A stretch of DNA of 64,000 nt from an archaeon (GTDB lineage: Archaea; Nanobdellota; Nanobdellia; Pacearchaeales; JAPDKA01), in NCBI GenBank assembly GCA_029258825.1, contig JAPDKA010000001.1, positions 141,002 through 205,001 of the forward strand. The letters are read 5' to 3'. The position numbers and the translations under genes are program-made. This document shows positions 36,258-45,690 of the stretch, one piece after another (position 1 is the first letter of the stretch; the number at the start of each line of letters is the position of its first letter). The notes below the pieces were generated by a model, which worked only from the letters and a program-made list of their open reading frames with translations, had not been told where the DNA came from and did not search any database.

Positions 36258-36444
36258 AACTAACACCAATTTCCGCAATGTTTTCGTAAATCTTTATTAG
36301 AAAGATAAAAAGCGGAATATTTATTTAAGTATTTCTGTTAAGATTTAGAGCTTTGCTACGAGTTTGGATAGAATGCCTGTAAGGAGTGGAACAGCTTAAC
36401 GCTGTTACTCGTAAAAGGGCAAATTTCAGAATTTTGAGTTAGAA
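36258..36444 (-). repeat. attC-like intergenic element E (longer, also carries a promoter-like segment shared with 38.9 kb)
   Basis: Hairpin AACAGC-TTAAC-GCTGTT with flanking GAGT/ACTC; CTTACAGGCATT; ends GTGTTAGTTGCAATTCG. Confidence 0.4.
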
Positions 36445-36454
36445 ACAGTAAACA

Positions 36455-37237
36455 CTAAACTTTTTTAACCCAACCATTTTTAATCCATGTATCTATATGC
36501 CCTGAACCTACTACAACAGCAGTTTTCCCTTTTTTTGCAAATTTTTTTATCATTTTTATCATATATCTGTCTCTTTCTTTCCTTGATGGAAACCTTATTA
36601 TAAAATGGGGTAAAAGAGAAAAATAATATTCATTGAAACTTGAGATTTCTTTTAATGTTAAATTCAGAAAGTTAAGCCATTCTTTAAACAACTTTTTTAT
36701 ACCTTCTTTTTTGATTGCTTGTTTTACTTCATTTGGAGAAAATCTAAGCAAATACTTTTTAGCCCGATTGTAAACTTTCTTCATGTTAATTTTTTCCTTT
36801 TTTGATTTAGAGTGCCATATTGCAGAACATATTGGATGAGCGACTGTATGAAGAATAGCCAACCTCTTACTATACTTTCTAAAACTTTTGTAAATGTTCT
36901 CTAAGAATTTGCTTGCTGGAAGATCAAAACCAATTACTTGAGCTTGAACTTTATACCCTGCTATTATAGCCCAACTGACATCACTCCTTTTTTCTTCAGG
37001 GATTTTGATTTCTCTTTCATATTGTGATAGGGATAAAGCAGAATTTACAGCTTTTGGAGAATGGGTTTCAACCAAAAGATATTTTGGTTTAATTCTTTTA
37101 ATTTCTTCAATTATCTTTTTTCCTTTTTTACCTGGATAATGTCCAAACTCAGAATAAGTTATATATACTTTTGTTCCATCTTTTAGTATAAACCATCCTT
37201 TTGGGATTGGTATTCTTTTTTTAGGAATCTTTTTCAT
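36455..37237 (-). CDS. TraB/ChaN-like fold protein
   Basis: PKYLLVETHSP near N-terminus and TAVVVGSGHIDTWIKNGW near C-terminus. Confidence 0.5.
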   Translation of the reverse strand: MKKIPKKRIPIPKGWFILKDGTKVYITYSEFGHYPGKKGKKIIEEIKRIKPKYLLVETHSPKAVNSALSLSQYEREIKIPEEKRSDVSWAIIAGYKVQAQVIGFDLPASKFLENIYKSFRKYSKRLAILHTVAHPICSAIWHSKSKKEKINMKKVYNRAKKYLLRFSPNEVKQAIKKEGIKKLFKEWLNFLNLTLKEISSFNEYYFSLLPHFIIRFPSRKERDRYMIKMIKKFAKKGKTAVVVGSGHIDTWIKNGWVKKV

Positions 37238-37273
37238 GATTTTAGTAATAATTTAAGTTTTATAAAAACTTTT

Positions 37274-38096
37274 TCAAACGTGAGAATCATTTAAAATTTT
37301 TATAATATTAAATATAACATTTTTATTAAATTTTTTCCAATTAATGGTTTTTCTTTCAAAAGTTAATTCAATTTCACCAATCACATCAGAAACTTGAAGC
37401 ATTATTCCTATATTCTTAAATTTCTTGGCAAAAACATACGACTCCATATCAACTATATCACCAAATTTTTTTAATTGGGGTAAAAATTTCTCATAAAAAA
37501 TTATTTCACACCATTTTTCAGCAGCTTTTTTACCTTTGTAATTTAGCTTTCTTCTTTTTAATTCGTTCTCTATTTCACCCCAAATTTCACCCCATAATTT
37601 TTTGTCTTCCCCAGCTCCTATAGAAGATTTACTAAACACAAAATTAGTTGTTAAAACCCTAATTTTGTCGTTTCCTAGCAAATTTTTTATAACTACTCTG
37701 TTTTTGGGAATGATCTTTTGTTTGTGTATTAAATAAGGGTCTTTAAAATAAAACTCATAAAACTCTATAGGATAATAAATTTGGTTTAGTTTCGCATTTA
37801 TTCCACCTGCGATTCCAAAGAAAAGAATTTTATCAGGATTATATTTTTTTTACTTTTATAGCAACTATGTCAGCAGAAGGGGGACAATGCTCTCCAACTT
37901 TTGTTAGATGTATGCGAGCATGTTCTAAGGACTTACATAATTTAGGACCTAAACAAAAAAATATCTTTAGTTCATGATTAAAATAAGTATAAGCCATTTC
38001 ATCTTTTACCTCAAAATATTTATTAAATATATTAAGAATTTTGGCGTGCTGTAAATACATTTCATAAGTACCACCAAAAACAACCGCAACCTTCAT
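37274..38096 (-). pseudogene. Nucleoside phosphorylase-like protein split by a frameshift at a poly-A tract
   Basis: MKVAVVFGGTYEMYL...DIVAIKVKK, then +1 frame YNPDKILFFGIAGGINAKL...FSKSSIGAG...IVDMESYVFAKKF; A8 tract (T8 at 37844-37851) at the junction. Confidence 0.7.
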
Positions 38097-38161
38097 AGTG
38101 GTTTAATATTTAATGTTAAATATATAAATTTTTTTAAAAATTTTGCACCCCTCGTGATTGA

Positions 38162-38238
38162 AAATAACATAGCATTAAACAAGCTTTGCCATTAGGCAAA
38201 GTTTGATAAATTGCGAAGTCGTTTAATGCCTGTTAAGC
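38162..38238 (-). repeat. attC-like intergenic element D
   Basis: Minus strand GCTTAACAGGCATTAAACGACTTCG...CTTTGCC-TAAT-GGCAAAG...GTTTAATGCTATGTTATTTTCAATCAC; R'' GCTTAAC fits RYYYAAC. Confidence 0.55.
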
Positions 38239-38275
38239 CCTCTTGTAAGAGATGGAGTGAGGAAAGTGAAGGAAG

Positions 38276-38842
38276 TTAGCCAAGCACGCTTTTGATTAGT
38301 TCTTTAAATTGATCATAATATCTTCCAAGTTCTTTTTTACAGATATCGATCGAAAGAATCTTATATTTTTCATCAATTTTTTGATATAGTAAATTTAATG
38401 TTTTTTCAAACCCCAGATCTTTTCCAATAAAAGTCAAAGTGGCAAAAAATCCCTTAGGATGCAGAAAACGATAAGCGTCTGCATTCGCACATATTTCAGC
38501 TTCTTTACAAATAAAAGGGACTCCTCCATGATGAGCTTCGATACAATTAATAATCTTCTTTTTTGTTTCTTCATCCAGTTTAAATTTTTCAAGAAACTGT
38601 TTGGCTACATCTAAACTCATTTTTATGTGATCTTCCACTTTATTAAGTTTAAAGGCTTCTCCAAGTTTAAGGTCCATTAAATAATAGCCCGTTAAAGCAA
38701 TTGTTTTATCAGCATTTAATCTTTCACAAAGTTCAATAACTTTCTTTTCAGAAATCTCAAAATGAATTAAGTTAGGTATTCCAAATTTTTCAATTTCTTT
38801 TAAGGCTAATCTCCTTGCTTCTTGTATTATATCCATAATCAT
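38276..38842 (-). CDS. HD-domain phosphohydrolase-like protein
   Basis: VEDHIKMSLDVAKQFL, INCIEAHHGG, AEICANADAYRFLHP. Confidence 0.65.
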   Translation of the reverse strand: MIMDIIQEARRLALKEIEKFGIPNLIHFEISEKKVIELCERLNADKTIALTGYYLMDLKLGEAFKLNKVEDHIKMSLDVAKQFLEKFKLDEETKKKIINCIEAHHGGVPFICKEAEICANADAYRFLHPKGFFATLTFIGKDLGFEKTLNLLYQKIDEKYKILSIDICKKELGRYYDQFKELIKSVLG

Positions 38843-38985
38843 AGTTAAACTTAAAGTTTTTATAAAATTATCTAAAATAGCTGTGAGGAAAGAAATATTT
38901 ATTTAACTATTTCGATTGAGATTCAAAAATTTTGCTAACTTGCTTTTAGAGCAAACTTTTTAAATGTAGAAGATTGCGTTTAATT

Positions 38986-40875
38986 ATGAGAATACTCACG
39001 TTGCATGTCAATAGCATATACGTTAAGGCTGTAAAAAAAGCGATAAAACAAGCTGAAGAAATAAATGATGCTTTCAAAAAAGGTCTAAGCGTTAATGAAG
39101 CACTCGTTGTTTTTATAGCTATAGAAAGTAAGGACAATGATACATGCATTAATAAACTTGTTGAAAATATAAAAGAAATAGCAGACAGTGTTAAAGCAAA
39201 TAGAATTGTTCTCTATCCTTATGCCCATCTAAGCAGTGATTTAGCAAAGCCAAGCAAAGCATTAGAATTGCTAAAAAAAGCAAGAAGTGAATTAAGCAAA
39301 CACTTTGAACTTATCGCTGTGCCTTTTGGTTGGTATAAAGCATTTAGCGTGGATGTTAAAGGACATCCCCTCGCTGAATTAAGCAGAACCATAACAGCTG
39401 AACAAGTAAAAGCTGAAGTTAGCAAAGCATTAGAAGCAGAAAAGAAAGCTAAATCAGAGTGGTTTATAATTGATACTAATGGCAAGTTACATAGTATAAA
39501 ATTGAAAAATGGCACCATAGTTGGCTTTGATTTTTCTAAATACAAAAATCTCGAAAAATTTGCGCGATATGAGATGAAGAAAGTGAGAGCAGTTGACAAG
39601 CAACCAATACACGTAAAGTTAATGCGTAAGCTAGAACTTGTGGATTATGAACCTGCCAGCGATCCAGGACATTTCAGATTTTATCCTAAAGGAAGGCTGA
39701 TTAAGGCATTACTTGAAGCATGGGTAAACAAGAATGTTGCCGAATACGGCGGACTAGAAGTTGAGACACCAATTATGTATGATATCGAGCATCCTGCACT
39801 AAAGAGTTACTTACATAGATTCCCTGCAAGACAATACACAATACAAACACCAAACAAGAAAGTATTTTTACGTTTTGCTGCCTGCTTTGGACAGTTCATC
39901 ATGGCAAGTAATGCAATAATTAGCTACAAAGCGTTACCACTGCGCTTATATGAGCTAACTAAATATAGCTTTAGAGTCGAGCAAAGAGGCGAATTGACTG
40001 GATTAAGACGTTTAAGATGCTTTACTATGCCCGACTGTCATGCTATATGTAAAGATATAGAACAAGCAAAACAAGAAATGCGCATTAGATTTATGCTGGC
40101 TAAAAAAGTGCTTGAGGGAATAGGCTTCAGCATGCAAGACGATTTTGAGTTAGCGATAAGAGTGACAAAAGATTTTTGGGAACAAAACAAAGATTTTGTT
40201 GTTTCGTTAGTTAAGGCATTTGGTAAGCCTGCTTTGCTTGAAATGTGGGATGAACGATTTTTCTACTTTGTGTTAAAGTATGAACTCAATTTTGTTGATA
40301 CACTTGATAAAGCGTCTGCTTTAGCAACAGATCAAATAGATGTAGAAAACGCACAACGTTATGGCATTACTTATGTTGATAAAGACAACAAAAGAAAAAC
40401 ACCTGTAATTCTGCACTTAAGTCCGTCTGGCAGTCTTGAGCGAGTCATGTATGCGCTGCTTGAGAAAGCATGGATGGAAGCGGAAAAAACAAAATCAAAA
40501 CCATGCTTACCGTTATGGCTATGTCCAACACAAGTACGCATTGTGCCTGTCAGCGAAAAATACAACGAAGAAGCAATTGAAATAGCAAAAGATCTCAACG
40601 AGAATGAACAAATTCGTGCAGATGTCGATGATAGAGACATGCAACTAAGCAAAAAAATATTAGAAGCAGAACAAGAATGGATACCATACATAGTTGTATT
40701 AGGCGAAAAAGAACTAAAGCAAGAGATGTTAACAGTAAGGATGCGTAAAGAAAACAAAATAGAAGCATTAAAGCCGCATGAGTTAAAAGACCTTATCAAA
40801 AAACAAACCGCAGAAAAACCATTTAGACCTTTACCATTGCCTATGCTATTAAGCAAACGGCCAAAGTTTGTATAG
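38986..40875 (+). CDS. thrS: Threonyl-tRNA synthetase, archaeal type with N-terminal editing domain
   Basis: MRILTLHVNSIYVKAV N-domain; class II motifs GHFRFYPKGRLIKALLEAW, FRVEQRGELTGLRRLRCFTMPDCHAI. Confidence 0.93.
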   Translation: MRILTLHVNSIYVKAVKKAIKQAEEINDAFKKGLSVNEALVVFIAIESKDNDTCINKLVENIKEIADSVKANRIVLYPYAHLSSDLAKPSKALELLKKARSELSKHFELIAVPFGWYKAFSVDVKGHPLAELSRTITAEQVKAEVSKALEAEKKAKSEWFIIDTNGKLHSIKLKNGTIVGFDFSKYKNLEKFARYEMKKVRAVDKQPIHVKLMRKLELVDYEPASDPGHFRFYPKGRLIKALLEAWVNKNVAEYGGLEVETPIMYDIEHPALKSYLHRFPARQYTIQTPNKKVFLRFAACFGQFIMASNAIISYKALPLRLYELTKYSFRVEQRGELTGLRRLRCFTMPDCHAICKDIEQAKQEMRIRFMLAKKVLEGIGFSMQDDFELAIRVTKDFWEQNKDFVVSLVKAFGKPALLEMWDERFFYFVLKYELNFVDTLDKASALATDQIDVENAQRYGITYVDKDNKRKTPVILHLSPSGSLERVMYALLEKAWMEAEKTKSKPCLPLWLCPTQVRIVPVSEKYNEEAIEIAKDLNENEQIRADVDDRDMQLSKKILEAEQEWIPYIVVLGEKELKQEMLTVRMRKENKIEALKPHELKDLIKKQTAEKPFRPLPLPMLLSKRPKFV

Positions 40876-40991
40876 TTATCAAAGTTGTGTTAAAGTTGTG
40901 TTAATTCTTTCTTAAAATGTTTTTTTACTTTAAAACAAAAAGATTGATGCACTTCAATGCAAACATTTTAATAATGGAGAGACTCTAAATA

Positions 40992-41492
40992 ATGATGGTA
41001 AATAAAACAAATAAATTAGAAGGTTGGATCAAACAAGTATTTAGTAGCGCCGATTACCAAAAGTTAAAAAAACAATACCAAAACATGCACCTTTTTCTTA
41101 TTTTTATTGTGCTTAACAATAATCTTCAAGCAGAAAAAATACAGCTTAACTTTTTAGTGCCTGAAACAAGAACAATCATTAATGCAGCAATTAATAACGG
41201 CAACATTACATTTACTCAAAATGAAGCAAAAGAAGAAGACAAAGGTAAAAGATTTGACAGTATTGAACAAGAGTTAAGCAACATTAAATTTGATACATTG
41301 CTTGAAATTATAAATCATGAAGTAGAAAAGCGCAATGCTGAAATTGAACGTGTAATAATGTTAATACTTAAACAAGAAAGGCTTATATGCGATGTAACAT
41401 GCGTAACAAAAAGTTTTAAACTATTGAAAATAAAAATAGATTGCACCAACTATAAAGCAGAAAGTAGCATAAGAAACTTATTCAGTACTTAA
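40992..41492 (+). CDS. Hypothetical protein
   Basis: Intact ORF. Confidence 0.45.
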   Translation: MMVNKTNKLEGWIKQVFSSADYQKLKKQYQNMHLFLIFIVLNNNLQAEKIQLNFLVPETRTIINAAINNGNITFTQNEAKEEDKGKRFDSIEQELSNIKFDTLLEIINHEVEKRNAEIERVIMLILKQERLICDVTCVTKSFKLLKIKIDCTNYKAESSIRNLFST

Positions 41493-41513
41493 AGTAAAAC
41501 AAGATGTAACAAG

Positions 41514-42188
41514 ATGTTTAACTGGACACTTCTATTGCTTGCTTTGCAAAGCACCCAAGCAAGTTCAACAACAAATAATTTAACAGCAATATTTCCAAGT
41601 CAAGATGCTCAAGTTGAAGTAATAGAAAGTAAGCAAAAACAAAGAAGTTTGGAAGAACTAACAATAAGTTATGATGTTTACCTAGAAAAATGGATAAAAA
41701 CAAAATGCGGCCATGCTTATCTGCATTTTGACGGTAAACAAGCTGTATTAGAGTTAACAGTAGGGATAGCACCAAAAAAACTTCATATAAAACTTGAGTG
41801 TGATTATATAAATAAAATATATAGAGAGAACGGCAAACAATACAAGTATACAGAATTCTGTCCGCTTTCTGCATTAACACATTTTATCAGTTTAGTTCAA
41901 AATGAAACACCAATTAATGTAGAATATAACATGATAGTAGATGGTGAACACAAAACAATCTATGTAAAGAAAATAAAAGAAGAATACAATAAAATAACTT
42001 ATAGAATCACAGCTAAACAAAATGGCAGACAAGTAATGATCATCCCTTACATAAGAGAAATGGAAATAGAATTTTTGCATATTCCTGCATTGGGCAATAT
42101 TCCATACAGCTTAGCAGTCAAAAACAATATAAATGTTACAGCTGATGCTTCAAACATTGAAGCATGGAAGATAAAAATCAAAAATTAG
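41514..42188 (+). CDS. Hypothetical secreted protein
   Basis: Signal-peptide-like MFNWTLLLLALQSTQASS. Confidence 0.45.
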   Translation: MFNWTLLLLALQSTQASSTTNNLTAIFPSQDAQVEVIESKQKQRSLEELTISYDVYLEKWIKTKCGHAYLHFDGKQAVLELTVGIAPKKLHIKLECDYINKIYRENGKQYKYTEFCPLSALTHFISLVQNETPINVEYNMIVDGEHKTIYVKKIKEEYNKITYRITAKQNGRQVMIIPYIREMEIEFLHIPALGNIPYSLAVKNNINVTADASNIEAWKIKIKN

Positions 42189-42206
42189 GGAAAACTAAGT
42201 GCAGCA

Positions 42207-42860
42207 CTAACACTTTCTCGCAAGCACAATGAGGTTTTTTTGGAATCTAAAAAGATTATGCTTAATAACATAAAAGCCTGCACGTCTAACTAGCATGAAC
42301 AGCTCGATAGGAGAGAAAAAATAATAATAACGATAATAGCATTTATCTTTATATTTCCACTTAATGTAGGCTTGCTTTTTAAATAAAAATTTTAGCAAAG
42401 GCCTTATTCTTAATTTATTCCACACAGTTATTAACAATAAACCGTTTGGCTTTAACACTCTTCTTAGCTCTTGTAATGCTTTAAGCTGTTGTTGCTTCTT
42501 TAAATGATGCAGTACTGCTATACATAAAACATAATCAAAAAAATTGTCGCTGAATGGCAAGTTAGTTATGTCGGCTTGCTTTAGCTTAACATGTATGCTA
42601 TGCTTTTTACAGAATTTTTTCGCTTGATCTAGCATTTGTCTGCTAAAATCAATACCATAACAATCAAAACCTGCCTTAGCAAAAAGCAACAAATTGCGAC
42701 AATTACCGCAGCCAGCATCAAGAATTTTTCCTGGCTTCATACTTGAAATAAGCTCTAACCAAGGAACAACATCAGGAAAAGGTTTTTGCCTATGCCTATA
42801 CCAACTTTCTGCAATCGCGTCCCAGACAGATTGTTGATCCATCATTTCATTTGTAATCAT
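42207..42860 (-). CDS. SAM methyltransferase, Trm9/AlkBH8-like
   Basis: SVWDAIAESWYRHRQKPFPDV, ILDAGCGNCRNLLLFAKAGFDCYGIDFS, YVLCIAVLHHL. Confidence 0.7.
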   Translation of the reverse strand: MITNEMMDQQSVWDAIAESWYRHRQKPFPDVVPWLELISSMKPGKILDAGCGNCRNLLLFAKAGFDCYGIDFSRQMLDQAKKFCKKHSIHVKLKQADITNLPFSDNFFDYVLCIAVLHHLKKQQQLKALQELRRVLKPNGLLLITVWNKLRIRPLLKFLFKKQAYIKWKYKDKCYYRYYYFFSPIELFMLVRRAGFYVIKHNLFRFQKNLIVLARKC

Positions 42861-42902
42861 TAATATATTAACATTAAGAAAATTTTTAAAGTTTTAAACT
42901 TA

Positions 42903-43763
42903 ATGTCCTTTTTCATGGAAGTCATAATAAAAGATAAAGAGAATTTTGAAAAAATAAAAGAAAAAATTGCAGAAGAGGGAATAAATAAACTCCATGTACT
43001 TAGTGATTTTGACAGAACTTTAACTTATGCCTATGTTAATGGAGAAAAAGTACCTTCTCTAATTTCTATTTTACGTAATGGCAATTATTTAACCCTTGAT
43101 TATGCTGAGAAAGCTCACGCTTTATTTAACAGATATCATCCAATCGAGATAGATCCTAATATCCCTCTGGAGGAAAAGAAAAAAGCAATGCATGAATGGT
43201 GGAAACGACATTTTGATTTACTCATAAAATGTGGCTTAACAAAAAAAGATATCGAAGATGTAGTGAAGTCAAGCAAAGTAAAGTTTAGAGAAGGCGCCTT
43301 AGAGTTTATAGATTTACTTCATAAATATGATATTCCTTTAGTTATAATTTCGTCCAGCGGACTTGGTAAATATGCGTTGGAACTTTTCTTTAAGCAATAC
43401 AACCGTCTTTATAGCAATATATACATAATTTCTAATGAGTACATATGGGACGAAAAAGGAAAAGCGATAGGCATAAAAGAGCCAATAATTCATTGTATGA
43501 ATAAAGATGAAACGGTTTTGCATCAATTTCCATTTTATGATAAAATAAAAAATAGAAAAAATGTAATTTTGCTTGGCGACAGTACTAGTGACATTGGCAT
43601 GATTCACGGATTTGAATATAAAAATTTATTAAAGATAGGTTTCCTTAATGAAAAAGTTGAAGAAATGATTGAAGAATATAAAAAGTATTTTGATATCATA
43701 ATTCCCAATGATGGCCCTATGAATTTTGTAGTAGATTTAATGAAGAGTATAGTAGGAGAATAA
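42903..43763 (+). CDS. HAD-superfamily pyrimidine 5'-nucleotidase, eukaryotic UMPH-1-like
   Basis: LHVLSDFDRTLTYAYVNG, KCGLTKKDIEDVVKSSKVKFREGALEFIDLL, VILLGDSTSDIGM. Confidence 0.78.
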   Translation: MSFFMEVIIKDKENFEKIKEKIAEEGINKLHVLSDFDRTLTYAYVNGEKVPSLISILRNGNYLTLDYAEKAHALFNRYHPIEIDPNIPLEEKKKAMHEWWKRHFDLLIKCGLTKKDIEDVVKSSKVKFREGALEFIDLLHKYDIPLVIISSSGLGKYALELFFKQYNRLYSNIYIISNEYIWDEKGKAIGIKEPIIHCMNKDETVLHQFPFYDKIKNRKNVILLGDSTSDIGMIHGFEYKNLLKIGFLNEKVEEMIEEYKKYFDIIIPNDGPMNFVVDLMKSIVGE

Positions 43764-43783
43764 AAGCTTCATTTAATTAAGTA

Positions 43784-44545
43784 TCAAAAAATTTTCCTTG
43801 CAAAAGTTAAGAATCCTGTATGCAATAAACCTTGACGTTTAGGCAATGTATGTTGTCTTATGTCCCATGGCCTAAGCATATTTTCAACAGTTATTGGTTT
43901 GGCAAAATTATACTTTTTTATTTCTGCTGTTACAGCCTTAACTTGCTCTATGTAAGGACTATAAACAACAAGCCAACCGCCAGGTTTTAATGCGTTAAAA
44001 GCAAGGCTAACAGCTTTTTCTGCATGTAACATGTCGAGTATGACAGCATCAACGTTAGTTTCATCAATACCTTGCAATATATCTTTATGCTTTAGGGTTA
44101 TATTTTTCATTCCGCTTAACTCCACATTACGCTTAGCGTTTTGGTAAAAATCTTCACGCTTTTCGTAACTATAAACATGCTTTACATAATTAGCGAGAAA
44201 TAAGCAAAGCCATGCACTGCCCGTGCCTGCCTCAACAATAATGCTATCTGCATTGATCCCTGTAAAAGCTAAAATCAAAGCTGCATCTTTTGGTCTTACA
44301 GCTTGGGGCAACATTCTCGCTTTCTTATTAAGAAAATCAATAATAGTTGGTTTAACAACAACAAAATTATGCTTTAAATGCGTCTGAACTATGCAACCAT
44401 AATTTTTATTGATTAACTCAGCGATATTAACAATACCAAAATCCGTATTAAGCTTTTTGTTTTCAACCTTAACAAGATATGAGCGTTGCTTTGAAAGCAA
44501 TAAAACATAATCGCCGTGTTTAATTTTCGATTTTGTTTTTGCCAT
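43784..44545 (-). CDS. tRNA (adenine-58-N1)-methyltransferase, archaeal TrmI-like
   Basis: LPQAVRPKDAALILAFTGINADSIIVEAGTGSAWLCLFLA, VDAVILDML, ALKPGGWLVVYSPYIEQV. Confidence 0.82.
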   Translation of the reverse strand: MAKTKSKIKHGDYVLLLSKQRSYLVKVENKKLNTDFGIVNIAELINKNYGCIVQTHLKHNFVVVKPTIIDFLNKKARMLPQAVRPKDAALILAFTGINADSIIVEAGTGSAWLCLFLANYVKHVYSYEKREDFYQNAKRNVELSGMKNITLKHKDILQGIDETNVDAVILDMLHAEKAVSLAFNALKPGGWLVVYSPYIEQVKAVTAEIKKYNFAKPITVENMLRPWDIRQHTLPKRQGLLHTGFLTFARKIF

Positions 44546-44556
44546 GTTTATTTCAG

Positions 44557-45516
44557 TTATTTTAATTTTTTAATCCTTTCTTTAAGCTTACAAAAACTGC
44601 ATAGCTGCGATGTTGTTGCATAACCGCAAATGTTACATTGCTTCAGCGTTAAACTTTGCTTAACAAATTTTCGCAACTTTACAAAGCTTTTCATTATATT
44701 GTATTTAAATCCAGCATGTAAATTTTCTGCATGTTCAATGATTTGCTTAAACTTATACTGTGTGGTATTTTGTTTTGATTTCAACATCTCACAAAGTTTT
44801 GTTGTAAAAGGCACGCTATGTAATGAAGCATAAGTAAGAATTTCTTTTTCACTCACATAATAAAAAGGTTTTAGCTTTGCTGCAAGTTTAAATTCAGGAT
44901 TTCCAGCAATATAAAAGCTGCTTCTTGCAAACTGTTCAAGATTTTGATTGCTAAGATTAATCAAAGCTAGAGCAAGCTCGTCATCAAGATTATGGCCAGT
45001 AAGCAATGCATCGAAGTTATTTGTGTAAGCAAAATGATTAAGCAAATATCTTTTAATCATGCCGCATAAACTACAAATTGGTTGCCTTATATTTAACAAT
45101 TTTCTTTTATTCCATAATTCGGCCAAGCTAATACCTAAATAATCACTAACCTTAATAATATGTAATCGTAAAGCCATATTAAAGTTGCTCTTAATTTTAT
45201 CCAGCAATTGTTGCAGCACATCAATTGCATACTTATTAAATCCTAAATCGACCCATACAAGATCAAAATCGTAGCATTGCAATTGCATTTTTAATTTAGC
45301 TAAAACATATGCTAAAGTAGTGCTATCTTTGCCGCCAGATACAGCAACAACAAAATTCAATTTTTCTTTTTGCCGTTGCTTTTGTTGTTTTTGTAATTCG
45401 TTCAGTGCTTTGTTTAACACCTTTATAACTTGTTTTTCAAAAAACTTAACAAAATGCGTCTTACAAAACTTGTTGCCTCTAACAGTAATTATAGGCTCGC
45501 GTTTGCAGCATCTCAT
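44557..45516 (-). CDS. tRNA 2-thiolation protein, TtuA/Ncs6-like
   Basis: VAVSGGKDSTTLAYVLAKL, CSLCGMIKRYLLN, TGHNLDDELAL, C-terminal Zn finger CNICGYATTSQLCSFC. Confidence 0.82.
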   Translation of the reverse strand: MRCCKREPIITVRGNKFCKTHFVKFFEKQVIKVLNKALNELQKQQKQRQKEKLNFVVAVSGGKDSTTLAYVLAKLKMQLQCYDFDLVWVDLGFNKYAIDVLQQLLDKIKSNFNMALRLHIIKVSDYLGISLAELWNKRKLLNIRQPICSLCGMIKRYLLNHFAYTNNFDALLTGHNLDDELALALINLSNQNLEQFARSSFYIAGNPEFKLAAKLKPFYYVSEKEILTYASLHSVPFTTKLCEMLKSKQNTTQYKFKQIIEHAENLHAGFKYNIMKSFVKLRKFVKQSLTLKQCNICGYATTSQLCSFCKLKERIKKLK

Positions 45517-45690
45517 GAAGAAAATAAGTTATTTTAGGTTTTTAAAAATTTCAAAAGAAACATTTGTTTGAGAGAAAAAGTTAACAAAACTTTATAAGTT
45601 GTGTTGTGTCTTAAGAGTAGTTAAAAACGAAAAATTTATAAACTATTTTGTTATTAAAATTAAGTAAAACAAAATTTGAAGTAATCAAAA

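Noticed and set aside
33300-38960. CRISPR array as explanation for the recurrent intergenic elements
   Set aside because: Elements are spaced by whole genes, diverged and imperfect; there are no short regular repeats/spacers and no Cas genes.
33300-38960. Insertion sequence or MITE family as explanation for the elements
   Set aside because: No transposase and no evident target-site duplications; the conserved core asymmetry and variable hairpins fit attC better. Not fully excluded without a genome-wide search.
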